From assembly GCF_000237995.1 (NCBI RefSeq), contig NC_016605.1:806001-870000 (forward strand): a stretch of DNA of 64,000 bases, read 5' to 3'. The translations under genes were made by a program, and so were the position numbers. Under the pieces are notes generated by a model. It saw nothing but the letters and a program-made list of their open reading frames with translations. It had not been told where the DNA came from and made no database searches. Source of the stretch: Pediococcus claussenii ATCC BAA-344 (GTDB taxonomy: Bacteria; Bacillota; Bacilli; Lactobacillales; Lactobacillaceae). Below, one piece after another: positions 10,020-20,451 of this stretch (positions are counted from its first letter, which is position 1; each line of letters opens with the position of its first letter).

Positions 10020-10567
10020 TGAACATGGAAGAAGAAGTTGTTAAATCGGATTCTAAATATAAGGGACAGATCATAGATGTTTACAAGCAAACTGTAAAAT
10101 TACCAAATGGTGAACTCGCAAATCGGGATGTGGTTAAACATCAAAATGCTATTGCAATTCTAGCTTTTACGAATGAAGGAAAGGCAATATTTGAAGAGCA
10201 ATGGCGCACTCCTGTCGGCAAAACAACAATTGAAATACCTGCAGGTAAAGTTGAAGACGGCGAAACATATTTGGAAACAGCTAAGCGAGAATTAAATGAA
10301 GAAGTAAGACTACAATCTGCAGATATTAAAAAAGTTGCTGGATTTTATTCGTCTCCTGGTTTCGCTGATGAATACATGGTTTTATTTACTGCAAAAGATT
10401 TATCACCTGTCGAAACCAAGTTACCACAGGATTTTGGTGAAAATTTAAATATCTTTGAATATTCTCTTGATGAAGCGCTCACTGCAGTTAAATTGGGTAA
10501 AATTGAAGATGCTAAAACGGTTTTAGCAATTTATTATTGGCAGGCAAACTATCAAGCAGGTGAATGA
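10019..10567 (+). CDS. Nudix hydrolase, ADP-ribose pyrophosphatase type
   Basis: Likely hydrolyses ADP-ribose to AMP and ribose 5-phosphate. It is 182 aa. The Nudix box is visible as GKVEDG-E-x7-RELNEEV, with the catalytic REL-x-EE helix intact; the usual glycine just after EE-x is Arg here. The upstream EQWRTPVGKTTIEIPAGK is typical of the NudF/ADPRase group. ATG at 10019 overlaps the preceding stop; ATG 10025 is an equally possible start. It belongs to a run of tightly spaced genes to the MTA/SAH nucleosidase. Confidence 0.88.
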   Translation: MNMEEEVVKSDSKYKGQIIDVYKQTVKLPNGELANRDVVKHQNAIAILAFTNEGKAIFEEQWRTPVGKTTIEIPAGKVEDGETYLETAKRELNEEVRLQSADIKKVAGFYSSPGFADEYMVLFTAKDLSPVETKLPQDFGENLNIFEYSLDEALTAVKLGKIEDAKTVLAIYYWQANYQAGE

Positions 10568-10872
10568 GAATGAGTGATTTGAACGAAACACGTGAGAGTT
10601 ACCGAAATACAAAAAAGAATAAAAAACAGACCAGAGCTGCATTTGAAAAAAATAAAATTACTGAAGAAGAACAAGTAGAAAATAACTCAACAAATATTGA
10701 TGATAGTTCACGTGCAGCTCGGGCAGAACGTTTTCAACAAGAGCAACGAGAAAGTATAGAACAGGCGGCCGAGAATAAGAGTAAGGCTTTGGCTAAAAAG
10801 CTGAATATTGCGATAGTTACTTTAGTAATTGCAATCATCGCTGTTTTTTTGATCTTATTTTTTGTTGGATAG
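10564..10872 (+). CDS. hypothetical tail-anchored small membrane protein
   Basis: 102 aa, not recognised. The first ~75 residues are highly charged (Lys, Glu, Arg, Gln) and probably helical. The C-terminus (about 79-101) is a single strongly hydrophobic helix ending at the last residues, so the protein is probably tail-anchored with the charged part in the cytoplasm. It overlaps the Nudix stop by 4 bp; a second ATG at 10570 is better spaced from GCAGGTG. It sits between the Nudix gene and the nucleosidase gene, which suggests co-expression but not a function. Confidence 0.7.
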   Translation: MRMSDLNETRESYRNTKKNKKQTRAAFEKNKITEEEQVENNSTNIDDSSRAARAERFQQEQRESIEQAAENKSKALAKKLNIAIVTLVIAIIAVFLILFFVG

Positions 10873-10888
10873 TGGGAGAGATTATATA

Positions 10889-11578
10889 ATGAAATATGGT
10901 GTTATTTGTGCGATGGAAGAAGAAATTCAATCGCTCTTGGCTAACTTAGAATTAAATAAAAAAACTAACATCCAAGGAATTGAATTTTACGATGGAGTAA
11001 TTGGTTCGACGCCAGTCGTATTAGTTCGATCTGGAATTGGAAAAGTTGAAGCAGGGATTACAGCGGCACTTCTTGTTACTAATTTTAAAGTTGATGCTGT
11101 TATTCATTCTGGTTCTGCTGGTGGAATTGGATCGGGATTAAAAGTTGGAGATGTGGTATTGTCTAGCGAGGTTGCGTACCATGATGTAGACGCAACTGCT
11201 TTTGGATATGAGTATGGTCAATTACCTCAACAACCTGCTCGCTTTACAGCAGATGAGAAGTTAATTAAATCTGTAAAAAATGCTGCCAATGAGAATAATT
11301 TAAATGTTATTGAAGGGCTAATTGTGACAGGAGATCAGTTTATCGCTAGTAAAGAAGCGACGGATAAGATTTTGAAAAATTTTCCTGATGCATTATGTTG
11401 TGAAATGGAAGGTGCTGCAATCGGACAAGTAGCACATCAATTTAAAAAACCATTTTTGGTTATTCGTGCAATGTCTGATACTGGTGATGATGAAGCCAAT
11501 GTTTCATTTGATGATTTTATCATTGAGGCAGGTAAAAGATCGGCTAAAATGTTATTGAATTTTTTTGAAGAAGGATGA
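10889..11578 (+). CDS. mtnN: MtnN/Pfs, 5'-methylthioadenosine/S-adenosylhomocysteine nucleosidase
   Basis: Cleaves MTA and SAH at the N-glycosidic bond, releasing adenine. It acts in the activated methyl cycle and supplies S-ribosylhomocysteine to LuxS. It is 229 aa. The N-terminus has GVICAMEEEI. The phosphorylase-fold motifs HSGSAGGIG, VTGDQFIA and CEMEGAAIGQVA are present, and RAMSDTGDDEA carries the catalytic Asp. An in-frame TTG at 10862 is rejected because GGGAGAG at 10874-10880 serves ATG 10889. Confidence 0.95.
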   Translation: MKYGVICAMEEEIQSLLANLELNKKTNIQGIEFYDGVIGSTPVVLVRSGIGKVEAGITAALLVTNFKVDAVIHSGSAGGIGSGLKVGDVVLSSEVAYHDVDATAFGYEYGQLPQQPARFTADEKLIKSVKNAANENNLNVIEGLIVTGDQFIASKEATDKILKNFPDALCCEMEGAAIGQVAHQFKKPFLVIRAMSDTGDDEANVSFDDFIIEAGKRSAKMLLNFFEEG

Positions 11579-11584
11579 TATTTA

Positions 11585-12733
11585 ATGCGTGAAGTATATT
11601 TAGATAATGCTGCAACCACACCAACGGATCCGTCTGTCGTTGCAACAATAAGTGATCAGTTAACCAATAACTGGGGAAATGCGTCCAGCCTACATGGCTT
11701 TGGACGTAAAGCCAGGGCTGTATTGGATGAATCAAGACAAGTTATTGCAAGTAGCATTAACGCCGATGAGGACGAAATCATTTTTACAAGTGGTGGAACG
11801 GAAAGCAACAATACAGCAATTCGCCAAGTGGCTAAAAGATATAAAAGTCACGGTACACACATTATTACAACTAAGATAGAACATCCATCTGTTCTTCGTC
11901 CAATGGAACTTTTAGAACGCGAAGGATTTCAGGTTACATACTTAGATGTCGATCAAAACGGTTTGATTAATTTGGACGATTTTAAGAAGGCACTTGATGA
12001 CCAAACAATTCTAGTTAGTATTATGATGGGCAATAACGAAGTTGGAAGTCATATGCCAATTAAAGAAATTGGAGATATTTTAAAGGATCACCAGGCTATT
12101 TTTCATACTGATGCGGTTCAAGCATTTGGTCTTTTGGATATTGACGTTAAAAGAGATCATATTGACCTACTATCAACATCTGCGCACAAATTAAATGGCC
12201 CTAAAATGACTGGATTTTTGTATAAAAATCGAAACGTTAATTTTGATAGTTTTATCTTAGGTGGAGAGCAAGAAGATAAGCGACGTGCTGGGACAGAAAA
12301 TGTTGCTAATATTGCGGGATTTGCTCAGGCAGTAAAGCTTTTGGGAAATGAGCATAAATATGACCTTCAGAAAAAGTACATGCATTTTAAAGAGATAATT
12401 ATGCAGCAGTTAAAAGCAGCTGATATTGAGTTTGAGGTAAATGGCTCAGTTGATGAAAACAACGTCCAACATGTTTTTAATATTTGGCTGAAGGGGTTAT
12501 CGACGTATGTTATGCAGACAAATCTTGACTTGGCCGGAATTGCAATTTCTGGTGGGTCAGCATGTACCGCTGGAAGTTTGGAGCCTTCACATGTTTTGAC
12601 TGCTATGTACGGTTCAAAGTCTCCTCGAATTAGTGAGTCAATCCGAATTAGTTTTGGTAAAATTACAACTGAGGATGATGTTAACTATTTTTGCGAACAA
12701 TTAATAACAATTATTAAAAGATTAACGAAATAG
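11585..12733 (+). CDS. cysteine desulfurase (NifS/IscS-like)
   Basis: PLP enzyme that moves sulfur from cysteine to its own active-site cysteine. It is 382 aa of the class V aminotransferase fold. The PLP-lysine is in STSAHKLNGPK (K202), the substrate motif is NNEVGSH, and the sulfur-carrying cysteine is C327 in GGSACTAGS. mnmA lies two genes downstream, so its likely task is to supply sulfur for tRNA 2-thiouridine. It follows mtnN closely. Confidence 0.93.
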   Translation: MREVYLDNAATTPTDPSVVATISDQLTNNWGNASSLHGFGRKARAVLDESRQVIASSINADEDEIIFTSGGTESNNTAIRQVAKRYKSHGTHIITTKIEHPSVLRPMELLEREGFQVTYLDVDQNGLINLDDFKKALDDQTILVSIMMGNNEVGSHMPIKEIGDILKDHQAIFHTDAVQAFGLLDIDVKRDHIDLLSTSAHKLNGPKMTGFLYKNRNVNFDSFILGGEQEDKRRAGTENVANIAGFAQAVKLLGNEHKYDLQKKYMHFKEIIMQQLKAADIEFEVNGSVDENNVQHVFNIWLKGLSTYVMQTNLDLAGIAISGGSACTAGSLEPSHVLTAMYGSKSPRISESIRISFGKITTEDDVNYFCEQLITIIKRLTK

Positions 12734-12745
12734 GAGTGATACTCA

Positions 12746-13090
12746 ATGGCATTTCAAAAATTAGTTCAGGTGGATGGCGATTCAAAAAGTTATGAGATTA
12801 ACGCGAAGATCAAAAAATATTCTTTGCTTGACTTGGGTTTCGTTAAAACCAACAACGGTGTGTATAATCTGGAACGATCTCTTGATCCGACATCACCATA
12901 TAATCAAGGCATTAAACTTAAAGTTTCGGTAAGTAAGGATTTGGACGGTTTGAAAATGAGCACAGTAACTGGAAATGGACTTCGTGCGGTTAATATTTTT
13001 AAACGAGAGGAAGACCAACCACTCGTAGAGCAATATCATTATTTACTGAACAGCTTGATAGATCGGGAAGTTTTAAAAGTTCACGCATAG
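12746..13090 (+). CDS. DUF1831 family protein
   Basis: 114 aa, soluble, no signal peptide or membrane segment. In lactobacilli, DUF1831 proteins are commonly encoded directly after the cysteine desulfurase, as here (12-nt gap, GGAGTGA site). No function is established. The position suggests an accessory in sulfur transfer to MnmA, which is only context inference. The terminator stem overlaps the last codons of the gene. Confidence 0.75.
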   Translation: MAFQKLVQVDGDSKSYEINAKIKKYSLLDLGFVKTNNGVYNLERSLDPTSPYNQGIKLKVSVSKDLDGLKMSTVTGNGLRAVNIFKREEDQPLVEQYHYLLNSLIDREVLKVHA

Positions 13091-13102
13091 TGGACTTTTT
13101 TA
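13076..13102 (+). terminator. terminator overlapping the end of the DUF1831 gene
   Basis: AAAGTTCAC (13076-13084)/GTGGACTTT (13090-13098) with one wobble pair, a 5-nt loop and a T run. The left arm lies inside the final codons. Confidence 0.75.
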
Positions 13103-13144
13103 TTTGAATTGGGACCCGAAAACTGTGTAATTACTTTTAATTAG

Positions 13145-13201
13145 TGCTAGAATTATTGTTACTGGATTTATACGACCTTCAATCGTAGATTCTCCAGAAT
13201 C
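13145..13201 (+). promoter_or_regulatory. possible extended -10 promoter and palindrome before mnmA
   Basis: TGCTAGAAT at 13145-13153 is an extended -10 without a clear -35. The palindrome GATTCT-CC-AGAATC at 13188-13201 lies between it and the mnmA start and may be an operator or mRNA hairpin. Weak evidence. Confidence 0.3.
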
Positions 13202-13224
13202 TGAAAGAAATGATGGTGATATAG

Positions 13225-14355
<1,131 letters not shown>

Positions 14356-14365
14356 TTAATAATCA

Positions 14366-14406
14366 AGAGTGAAACATGACAATTTTTTGTTGTGTTTCAC
14401 TTTTTT
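14366..14406 (+). terminator. terminator after mnmA
   Basis: AGTGAAACA and TGTTTCACT arms around an AT-rich loop, followed by six or more T residues at 14400-14406. Confidence 0.85.
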
Positions 14407-14510
14407 ATTTTAAATAAAAAGATATTAGTAGAGTGGCAGTATTCTGAAAGACATCTCCTCGCACAAAATGTTAAAATAAAAATTGATTTTATAGAAATAG
14501 GGTGTTGAAT

Positions 14511-15185
14511 ATGACAAAGTTATATTTTATTCGTCACGGAAAAACGAAATGGAACCTGGAAAGACGGTACCAAGGAGCTAAGGGTGATTCAGAATTGTTG
14601 CCATCCAGTTTTGTTGAAATAAAAGAATTGGCATCATTTTTAAGTGAGAATTCATTTAAAAGAATCTACACAAGTCCACTTAGAAGAGCAAGAATTACGG
14701 GAAGAACTTTGCAACACGAGCTAGAAGTAATACAAGGTTATCCGACGCCTATCTCGGTCGAAAGTCGCTTGAGAGAGTTTAACCTTGGTTTAATGGAAGG
14801 AATGAAGTTTGTCGATACAGAACGTATCTATACACGCGAAGTTGATGCATTTCGAAATCATCCTGACCAGTATGATCCTTCAGACATTCATGGGGAATCA
14901 TTTCAACAATTAATTGAACGGATGAGACCCGTGATTCAAAGAATAGTTGAGCGTTATCCTTTTAAGGAGGATAAAATAATCATTGTTAGTCATGGAGCAG
15001 CATTGAACGCATTAATTAATTCATTATTAGGTATTGATTTAAAGGATTTAAGAAAAAGAGGCGGGCTAGCTAACACCAGTACTACCATCCTAGAAACTAC
15101 AGATAAGGGCAAGTCGTATACTCTGATTGATTGGAATGATACTTCTTATTTACATAAAAGATTGGATGCAAGCGATTTAATTTAG
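14511..15185 (+). CDS. histidine phosphatase family protein (phosphoglycerate mutase-like)
   Basis: 224 aa. The phosphoacceptor motif RHG is at residues 8-10 (YFIRHGKTKWN), and the second catalytic histidine is in IIVSHGAALNAL. The central SRLREFNLGLMEG supplies the usual Glu. These are cofactor-independent-looking phosphatases of broad type (PhoE/GpmB-like); the substrate cannot be read from the sequence. An in-frame TTG at 14502 is rejected because GGGTG at 14500-14504 serves ATG 14511. It is followed closely by the TPR gene and recD2. Confidence 0.88.
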   Translation: MTKLYFIRHGKTKWNLERRYQGAKGDSELLPSSFVEIKELASFLSENSFKRIYTSPLRRARITGRTLQHELEVIQGYPTPISVESRLREFNLGLMEGMKFVDTERIYTREVDAFRNHPDQYDPSDIHGESFQQLIERMRPVIQRIVERYPFKEDKIIIVSHGAALNALINSLLGIDLKDLRKRGGLANTSTTILETTDKGKSYTLIDWNDTSYLHKRLDASDLI

Positions 15186-15196
15186 GGGAGATTAGA

Positions 15197-15856
15197 ATGA
15201 CAGAGAATAAAAAACAAAATAAAATTGTTCATGAGCTCATAAAAAAAATTGATAGTGATCCCCAAAAAGCAGAAAATTATTTTGATTTATCGGCCTTACT
15301 AATCGAACAACAAAGTTTTGATCAGGCAGAAGAGTTGCTGAATAAAGCGTTGGGAAGCGTCCAAGATGCTGACGGAGTTGATTTGATTCAATTTGGCCTT
15401 GGAAATCTTTATTATACGCAATCTGAATATGATAAAACAATTCAAATAATGCAAAGGATAAATTCTGAAAAGCTACAACCGGATGCTAATCAAATGATAG
15501 CTCAGTCATATTTTGCACAAAATAAGTATCAGATTGCTTTTGCTTTTGCACTAACTGCACAAGAAAAAAAACAACCGAATGATATATCTATTAATAGTTT
15601 GTTAGGTGATATTACACTTGCCATGGGTGATTTAGATTCGGCCGAGCATTATTATGATATTGTATTGAGCGGTGATTCTAGAAATGCTAGTTCTTTATTC
15701 AATCGTGGAATTATTGAAATGGTTCTCCATGATGGAGGGTTAGATAACCACTTTTTTAAGGATGCAAAGGCATTTGATAGTGAACTATTTGAAAAAAATA
15801 AAAATCGATTAATTGATATTGATAGTTTGATCAACAATGGAAGGGATTCTGAATAA
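15197..15856 (+). CDS. tetratricopeptide repeat protein
   Basis: 219 aa of TPR-like helical repeats, for example the pattern NYFDLSALLIEQQSFDQAEE and a later SLLGDITLAMGDLDSAEHYY. It probably acts as a protein-interaction scaffold; its partner is unknown. Its TAA stop is directly followed by the ATG of recD2 with no gap, which indicates coupled expression. A TPR gene in front of recD2 is common in lactobacilli. Confidence 0.85.
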   Translation: MTENKKQNKIVHELIKKIDSDPQKAENYFDLSALLIEQQSFDQAEELLNKALGSVQDADGVDLIQFGLGNLYYTQSEYDKTIQIMQRINSEKLQPDANQMIAQSYFAQNKYQIAFAFALTAQEKKQPNDISINSLLGDITLAMGDLDSAEHYYDIVLSGDSRNASSLFNRGIIEMVLHDGGLDNHFFKDAKAFDSELFEKNKNRLIDIDSLINNGRDSE

Positions 15857-18256
15857 ATGGCTGAAGAAATTAATTTATTTAGAAATAATGACACGGAAAA
15901 GGTATCACAAGCCCACTTAGTTGGTTCGATTGCAGGGATTTTTTTCGAAAGCCCTGATTCTTTTTTTAAGGTTGTTTTAGTTGACGTTGATGAGAATGAT
16001 TTTGATTGGGAGGAGGATCAGATTGTTGCGACAGGTAGTTTTGCTGACTTACAAGAGGGTGAATCATATAGCTTTATTGGAAGGGTTGTTAACCATCCTA
16101 AATATGGACAACAATTGCAGGTGGAAACGTACAGTAGAACTCAGCCAACTAGTTTAGATGGTCTAATTACTTATTTTTCTAGTAGTGTTTTTAAAGGAAT
16201 TGGGAAAAAAACAGCTGAAAAGATTGTTAATACATTAGGAACTAACGCTATTGACATGATTTCCTCTGATAAAAGTGTATTAAAAGGTTTAGGGTTATCA
16301 ACGAAGCAACAAGATACAATTTATGACGTGATTAGTCAGTCCGACGGTATGGAAAAAATCATTGCGGGATTGAGTGCATACGGATTTGGAAGTACCATTG
16401 CTGCTCGTATATTTAAGAAATATCAAGAAAAAACCCTATCAATCATCGAAGAGGATCCTTATCAACTTGCGATTGACATTGAAGGGATTGGTTTTAAGAA
16501 GGCTGATCAACTTGCAAGGCAGTTTGGAATTGGTTTTGACTTTGCTAGTAGAATTGATGCTGGAATTTTGCATGTCATTAATGAGTGGTATAACAATACC
16601 GGAAATACATACATTGTTTCGAAAGATTTAGTGATGCAAGTTTCTAATTTGTTGGAAGTGGATGGACAAAATGTTGACCTAGAAAAAATTGCTGACCAAG
16701 TTATTGAGTTAGCAAAAAAGGATCGAATTGTTGGGGATGACAATCGAGTATATCTGAAATGGATGTATAATGCGGAATTGATTATTGCAGGTAAAATCAA
16801 ATTACTTACTAATCAAAAAGACGTTAAAGTACCTGCTGGATTATTTAAAAAGCTTATTCGAAATGCTGAAAAAAAGATTAATGTTAAGTATGATGATACG
16901 CAGAGAAATGCCATTTTAAATTCGTTAAAATCACCTATTTCAATTATAACTGGCGGACCTGGTACTGGTAAAACAACTATTATTAAAGGCTTTTTACAGA
17001 CGTATGCTGATTTACATGAACTTTCGCTAGATCCTAATCAATATACAGACAGTCATTTTCCAATTATGTTGGCGGCACCAACTGGACGGGCAGCTAAAAG
17101 AATTACAGAAGTAACAAATGTTCCCGCTAAGACCATTCACCGTTTGTTAGGAATCAACGGTAATGATAGTTTAACCTCTGATGAAGAGCTTGAATTAAGT
17201 GGGGGACTATTAATTGTTGATGAGATGTCAATGGTAGATGTTGCTCTTTTTAAAAAACTAATTCAGGCAACAGATACTAGTGTGCAAGTTGTTCTTGTTG
17301 GGGATCAAGATCAATTGCCTTCTGTCGGACCCGGACAAGTTTTTCATGATTTAATTAAGAGTGATTGTATTCCAACAGTTAAATTAAATAATGTACACCG
17401 TCAAAGTAGTGATTCAACAATTACTGACCTGGCACACGCAATCCAAAAAGGACAATTACCAGAGGACTTTACACAAAATAAAAGTGATAGATCATTTTTT
17501 ACAGCGCATGCAAATCAGGTAGAGGATATCATTGAACAAGTCGTCGATCGAGCCATGGACCGAGGTTTTAGTAAAGCTGATATTCAGGTGTTGTCACCCA
17601 TGTACCGTGGTAGTGCAGGTGTTGATCAGTTGAATAAACACTTACAACGGATCATGAATCCGCCGTTACAGCCGAATCCTAAGAAAATAATGGTTAGAGA
17701 TCAAGAATTTAGAATTGGTGATAAAGTTTTGCAACTAGTTAATGCTCCAGAAAATAATGTTTTTAACGGCGATATCGGCGAAATTGTAGGAATGGTTTCT
17801 AAGGGTGCTAATCAGCATATCATAGTTAATTTTGATGAAACTGAAGTGACTTATAGTAAAACTGATTGGAACCAATTAACCTTGGCATATTGCATTTCTA
17901 TCCATAAATCACAAGGTAGCGAATTTAAGATGATAATAATGCCACTTGTTAATCAGTTTTCAAGAATGTTGCAACGAAATTTGCTGTATACGGGAATTAC
18001 GCGAGCTTCGTCTTTTTTAATACTATTGGGTGAACAAAGTGCCTATCAAACTGCTGTTGAGCACGTTGCCTCAAACCGTAAAACAACTCTTATTTTGAGA
18101 TTAACAGGTATCTATGAAGAAGATAGTTCTAGTGAATTAGATGACGGACAAAATGTAAAAGTAGAAGAAAGTAGAGTGAAAGTTAGTATTATTAATAATA
18201 ATGTAGATCCGATGATTGGCATGAAAGGCATTTCCCCTTATGATTTCATGAATTGA
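15857..18256 (+). CDS. recD2: RecD2, 5'-3' SF1B DNA helicase
   Basis: RecD-like helicase that works without RecBC and is linked to DNA repair and replication restart in Firmicutes. It is 799 aa. An OB-like N-terminal domain is followed by helix-hairpin-helix segments (FKGIGKKTAEKIV; IEGIGFKKADQLA), then the helicase core: Walker A GGPGTGKTT near residue 366, Walker B LLIVDEMSMVD, motif III VLVGDQDQLPSVGPG, and motif VI LLYTGITRA. Length matches the RecD2 family rather than the shorter RecD1. Confidence 0.95.
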   Translation: MAEEINLFRNNDTEKVSQAHLVGSIAGIFFESPDSFFKVVLVDVDENDFDWEEDQIVATGSFADLQEGESYSFIGRVVNHPKYGQQLQVETYSRTQPTSLDGLITYFSSSVFKGIGKKTAEKIVNTLGTNAIDMISSDKSVLKGLGLSTKQQDTIYDVISQSDGMEKIIAGLSAYGFGSTIAARIFKKYQEKTLSIIEEDPYQLAIDIEGIGFKKADQLARQFGIGFDFASRIDAGILHVINEWYNNTGNTYIVSKDLVMQVSNLLEVDGQNVDLEKIADQVIELAKKDRIVGDDNRVYLKWMYNAELIIAGKIKLLTNQKDVKVPAGLFKKLIRNAEKKINVKYDDTQRNAILNSLKSPISIITGGPGTGKTTIIKGFLQTYADLHELSLDPNQYTDSHFPIMLAAPTGRAAKRITEVTNVPAKTIHRLLGINGNDSLTSDEELELSGGLLIVDEMSMVDVALFKKLIQATDTSVQVVLVGDQDQLPSVGPGQVFHDLIKSDCIPTVKLNNVHRQSSDSTITDLAHAIQKGQLPEDFTQNKSDRSFFTAHANQVEDIIEQVVDRAMDRGFSKADIQVLSPMYRGSAGVDQLNKHLQRIMNPPLQPNPKKIMVRDQEFRIGDKVLQLVNAPENNVFNGDIGEIVGMVSKGANQHIIVNFDETEVTYSKTDWNQLTLAYCISIHKSQGSEFKMIIMPLVNQFSRMLQRNLLYTGITRASSFLILLGEQSAYQTAVEHVASNRKTTLILRLTGIYEEDSSSELDDGQNVKVEESRVKVSIINNNVDPMIGMKGISPYDFMN

Positions 18257-18259
18257 TTA

Positions 18260-18288
18260 TTGAAAGAATAGCGAATTATTGGCATAAT
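18260..18288 (+). promoter_or_regulatory. putative prs-like promoter
   Basis: TTGAAA (18260-18265), 17-bp spacer, CATAAT (18283-18288), followed by the AGGAG site at about 18313 and the TTG start at 18326. Confidence 0.5.
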
Positions 18289-18325
18289 TACAATGTAAAT
18301 TCAATTTAAATTAGGAGAATAAATT

Positions 18326-19303
18326 TTGGCAGATAAAGAGCGACGTATCAAAATATTTTCATTGAATGCTAATCCAGAGTTGGCACAAAAGATTGCAGAC
18401 GAAGCCGGGGTTTCACTTGGGAAAGCGTCTATAAAGAAATTCAGTGACGGCGAGATTCAGGTTGATATTGAAGAAAGTATTCGAGGTGCTGAAATTTTCG
18501 TAATTCAGTCAATTTCGGATCCAATTAATGATTCTTTAATGGAACTTTTGATTATGATTGATGCTTTGCGAAGAGCAAGTGCTAGCCAAATTAATGTAAT
18601 TATTCCGTATTATGGATATTCACGTCAAGATCGTAAGGCACGTTCACGTGAACCTATTACGGCTAAGTTAATCGCTAACTTACTTGAAATGGATAAAGCA
18701 ACACGTGTTTTAACCCTTGATCTCCATGCGCCACAAATTCAGGGATTTTTCGATATTCCTGTTGATCATCTAGTGGCAGCACCTTTGTTGGCTAGTTATT
18801 TTCTTGACCGTGATTTTGATCCCGAAGAAATGGTTGTGGTTTCACCTGATCATGCCAGTGTATCGAGAGCGCGAACATTGGCTGAAATATTAGGTACTCC
18901 CATTGCAATTATTGATAATCGAAATGAAGAATCAATCGAAAGTATCACGGAAATTCCAACAGAGATTATTGGAAATGTGGAAGGCAAAACAGCCATTGTA
19001 ATCGATGATATGATTGATACTGGAACTAGAATTACAATCTCTGCCCAGGCTTTAAAAAATGCTGGTGCAGTAAAAGTATATGGTTGTGCAACACATCCTA
19101 TTTTTTCGAAAAGTGCTTCTCAAATTTTACAGAACTCATTATTAGAAAATGTTATTGTTACAGATTCTATTAAAGTTGGTGAGGAGAAACAATTTGAAAA
19201 GTTGGTTCAGCTTTCAGTTGGGCCACTGTTTGGAAGTGCGATAAAAATGGTACACAACAATGAGCCACTAGCACCGTTATTCAGAAGCCAATTAAAAAAA
19301 TAA
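18326..19303 (+). CDS. divergent ribose-phosphate pyrophosphokinase paralogue (PRPP synthetase-like)
   Basis: 325 aa with the full class I PRPP synthetase fold: [47 protein letters not shown] and [12 protein letters not shown]. Two functional loops depart from the canonical family. The catalytic flexible loop, normally DKRRPR, reads DNRNEE (197-202), losing the Lys and second Arg. The ribose-5-phosphate loop, normally DDIIDTAGT, reads DDMIDTGTR (227-235). It may be a low-activity, regulatory or inactive paralogue; a canonical prs probably lies elsewhere. TTG start with AGGAG upstream. Confidence 0.88.
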   Translation: MADKERRIKIFSLNANPELAQKIADEAGVSLGKASIKKFSDGEIQVDIEESIRGAEIFVIQSISDPINDSLMELLIMIDALRRASASQINVIIPYYGYSRQDRKARSREPITAKLIANLLEMDKATRVLTLDLHAPQIQGFFDIPVDHLVAAPLLASYFLDRDFDPEEMVVVSPDHASVSRARTLAEILGTPIAIIDNRNEESIESITEIPTEIIGNVEGKTAIVIDDMIDTGTRITISAQALKNAGAVKVYGCATHPIFSKSASQILQNSLLENVIVTDSIKVGEEKQFEKLVQLSVGPLFGSAIKMVHNNEPLAPLFRSQLKK

Positions 19304-19317
19304 TTTTTAGAAAAAGA

Positions 19318-19357
19318 GGGCAGCGGATAATCTCAGAAAGATTTTTCGCTGCCTTTT
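19318..19357 (+). terminator. terminator after the PRPP synthetase-like gene
   Basis: GGCAGCG (19319-19325)/CGCTGCC (19347-19353), GC-rich arms followed by TTTT. Confidence 0.8.
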
Positions 19358-19381
19358 ATCTTAACGAATGGGGTGGAGGTT

Positions 19382-20434
19382 ATGGATTTTTTTATTAAAC
19401 AGTTAAAACGTCGAGAAGTTCAAATGTTTGGTACTTTAGTATTGATGATTTTTGTAATATGTATGGCAAAAAATTTTCTGTCGTTAATACTATTAACAAT
19501 TATTTTTACTTATATTGGCCACGCTGGGATTAACTTTTTAAGAAAGTGGTTGCACTTAAATCAAGCTATTGGAACAATAGTATTTTATATTTTGTTAATT
19601 TCGTTTATTGTTTTTATGATTTCTATTTCGGCTTCGGAATTATACGCACAACTTAAAGGCATACCTAACTTAGTTGAAAAAACAATTGCAAATTCTCCGG
19701 CTTTGAGTAAACAGATTGATACTTTAGTAACAAGCTTTACAAAAAATACGGAAGCCGTTAAAAATAGTCAGAGCCTTGCTGTGAGCGGATTAACAAAGTT
19801 AGAGCATGTTGGAAGAAGTATTGAACATGTTATCTTAGCGCTATTTTTAAGTTTGATTTATAACTTAACTTTTAACCATCTAATCGAATTTGGACATTCT
19901 TTTATGAAAAGTGAGTATTCTAAGTTCTTTAAATATGTGTTTTATTTATCGCAAAAGTTTATAACGATTCTTGGAACCGTTGTTGAAACACAACTGCTTA
20001 TTTGTTCAATTAATACTTGCCTTATGACAATTGGATTGTGGATCATTGGGGTTCCAAAGTTACTTGTGTTGGCAATTATAGTTTTTGCTTTAGGATTGGT
20101 ACCAGTTGCAGGTGTTATTATTTCACTGTTCCCATTGAGTGTCATTGCTCTTTCAGCAGGTGGACTGATTCCAATGCTAGAGGTTTGGGTATTAGTATTG
20201 ATTGTTCATTTATTTGAATCGTATTTCTTACATCCAAGGTTGATGGCCGGAGCAACAGACCTGCCGATTTTTACAACGTTTATTACTTTGATCATCAGTG
20301 GTGAGTTGTTCGGCCCATGGGGATTGATAGTGGGAATACCACTGGTGGCATTCTTCCTTGATTTATTTGATGTCCAGTTGCCACACCATCGACAAAAAAC
20401 GTTAAAGGATACCATTGAAGAAGAAATTGAATAG
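19382..20434 (+). CDS. AI-2E/PerM family membrane protein
   Basis: 350 aa polytopic membrane protein with the family layout: an N-terminal pair of helices, a soluble middle segment (about 85-135), then a cluster of helices ending with LHPRLMAGATDLPIFTTFI and GPWGLIVGIPLVAFF, which are family hallmarks. Members have been proposed as AI-2 exporters or Na+/H+ antiporters; the substrate cannot be assigned here. The GTG at 19373 lies inside the GGTGGAGGT ribosome site, so ATG 19382 is chosen, although its spacing is short. Confidence 0.85.
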   Translation: MDFFIKQLKRREVQMFGTLVLMIFVICMAKNFLSLILLTIIFTYIGHAGINFLRKWLHLNQAIGTIVFYILLISFIVFMISISASELYAQLKGIPNLVEKTIANSPALSKQIDTLVTSFTKNTEAVKNSQSLAVSGLTKLEHVGRSIEHVILALFLSLIYNLTFNHLIEFGHSFMKSEYSKFFKYVFYLSQKFITILGTVVETQLLICSINTCLMTIGLWIIGVPKLLVLAIIVFALGLVPVAGVIISLFPLSVIALSAGGLIPMLEVWVLVLIVHLFESYFLHPRLMAGATDLPIFTTFITLIISGELFGPWGLIVGIPLVAFFLDLFDVQLPHHRQKTLKDTIEEEIE

Positions 20435-20451
20435 AATATGAAACATTTTGA

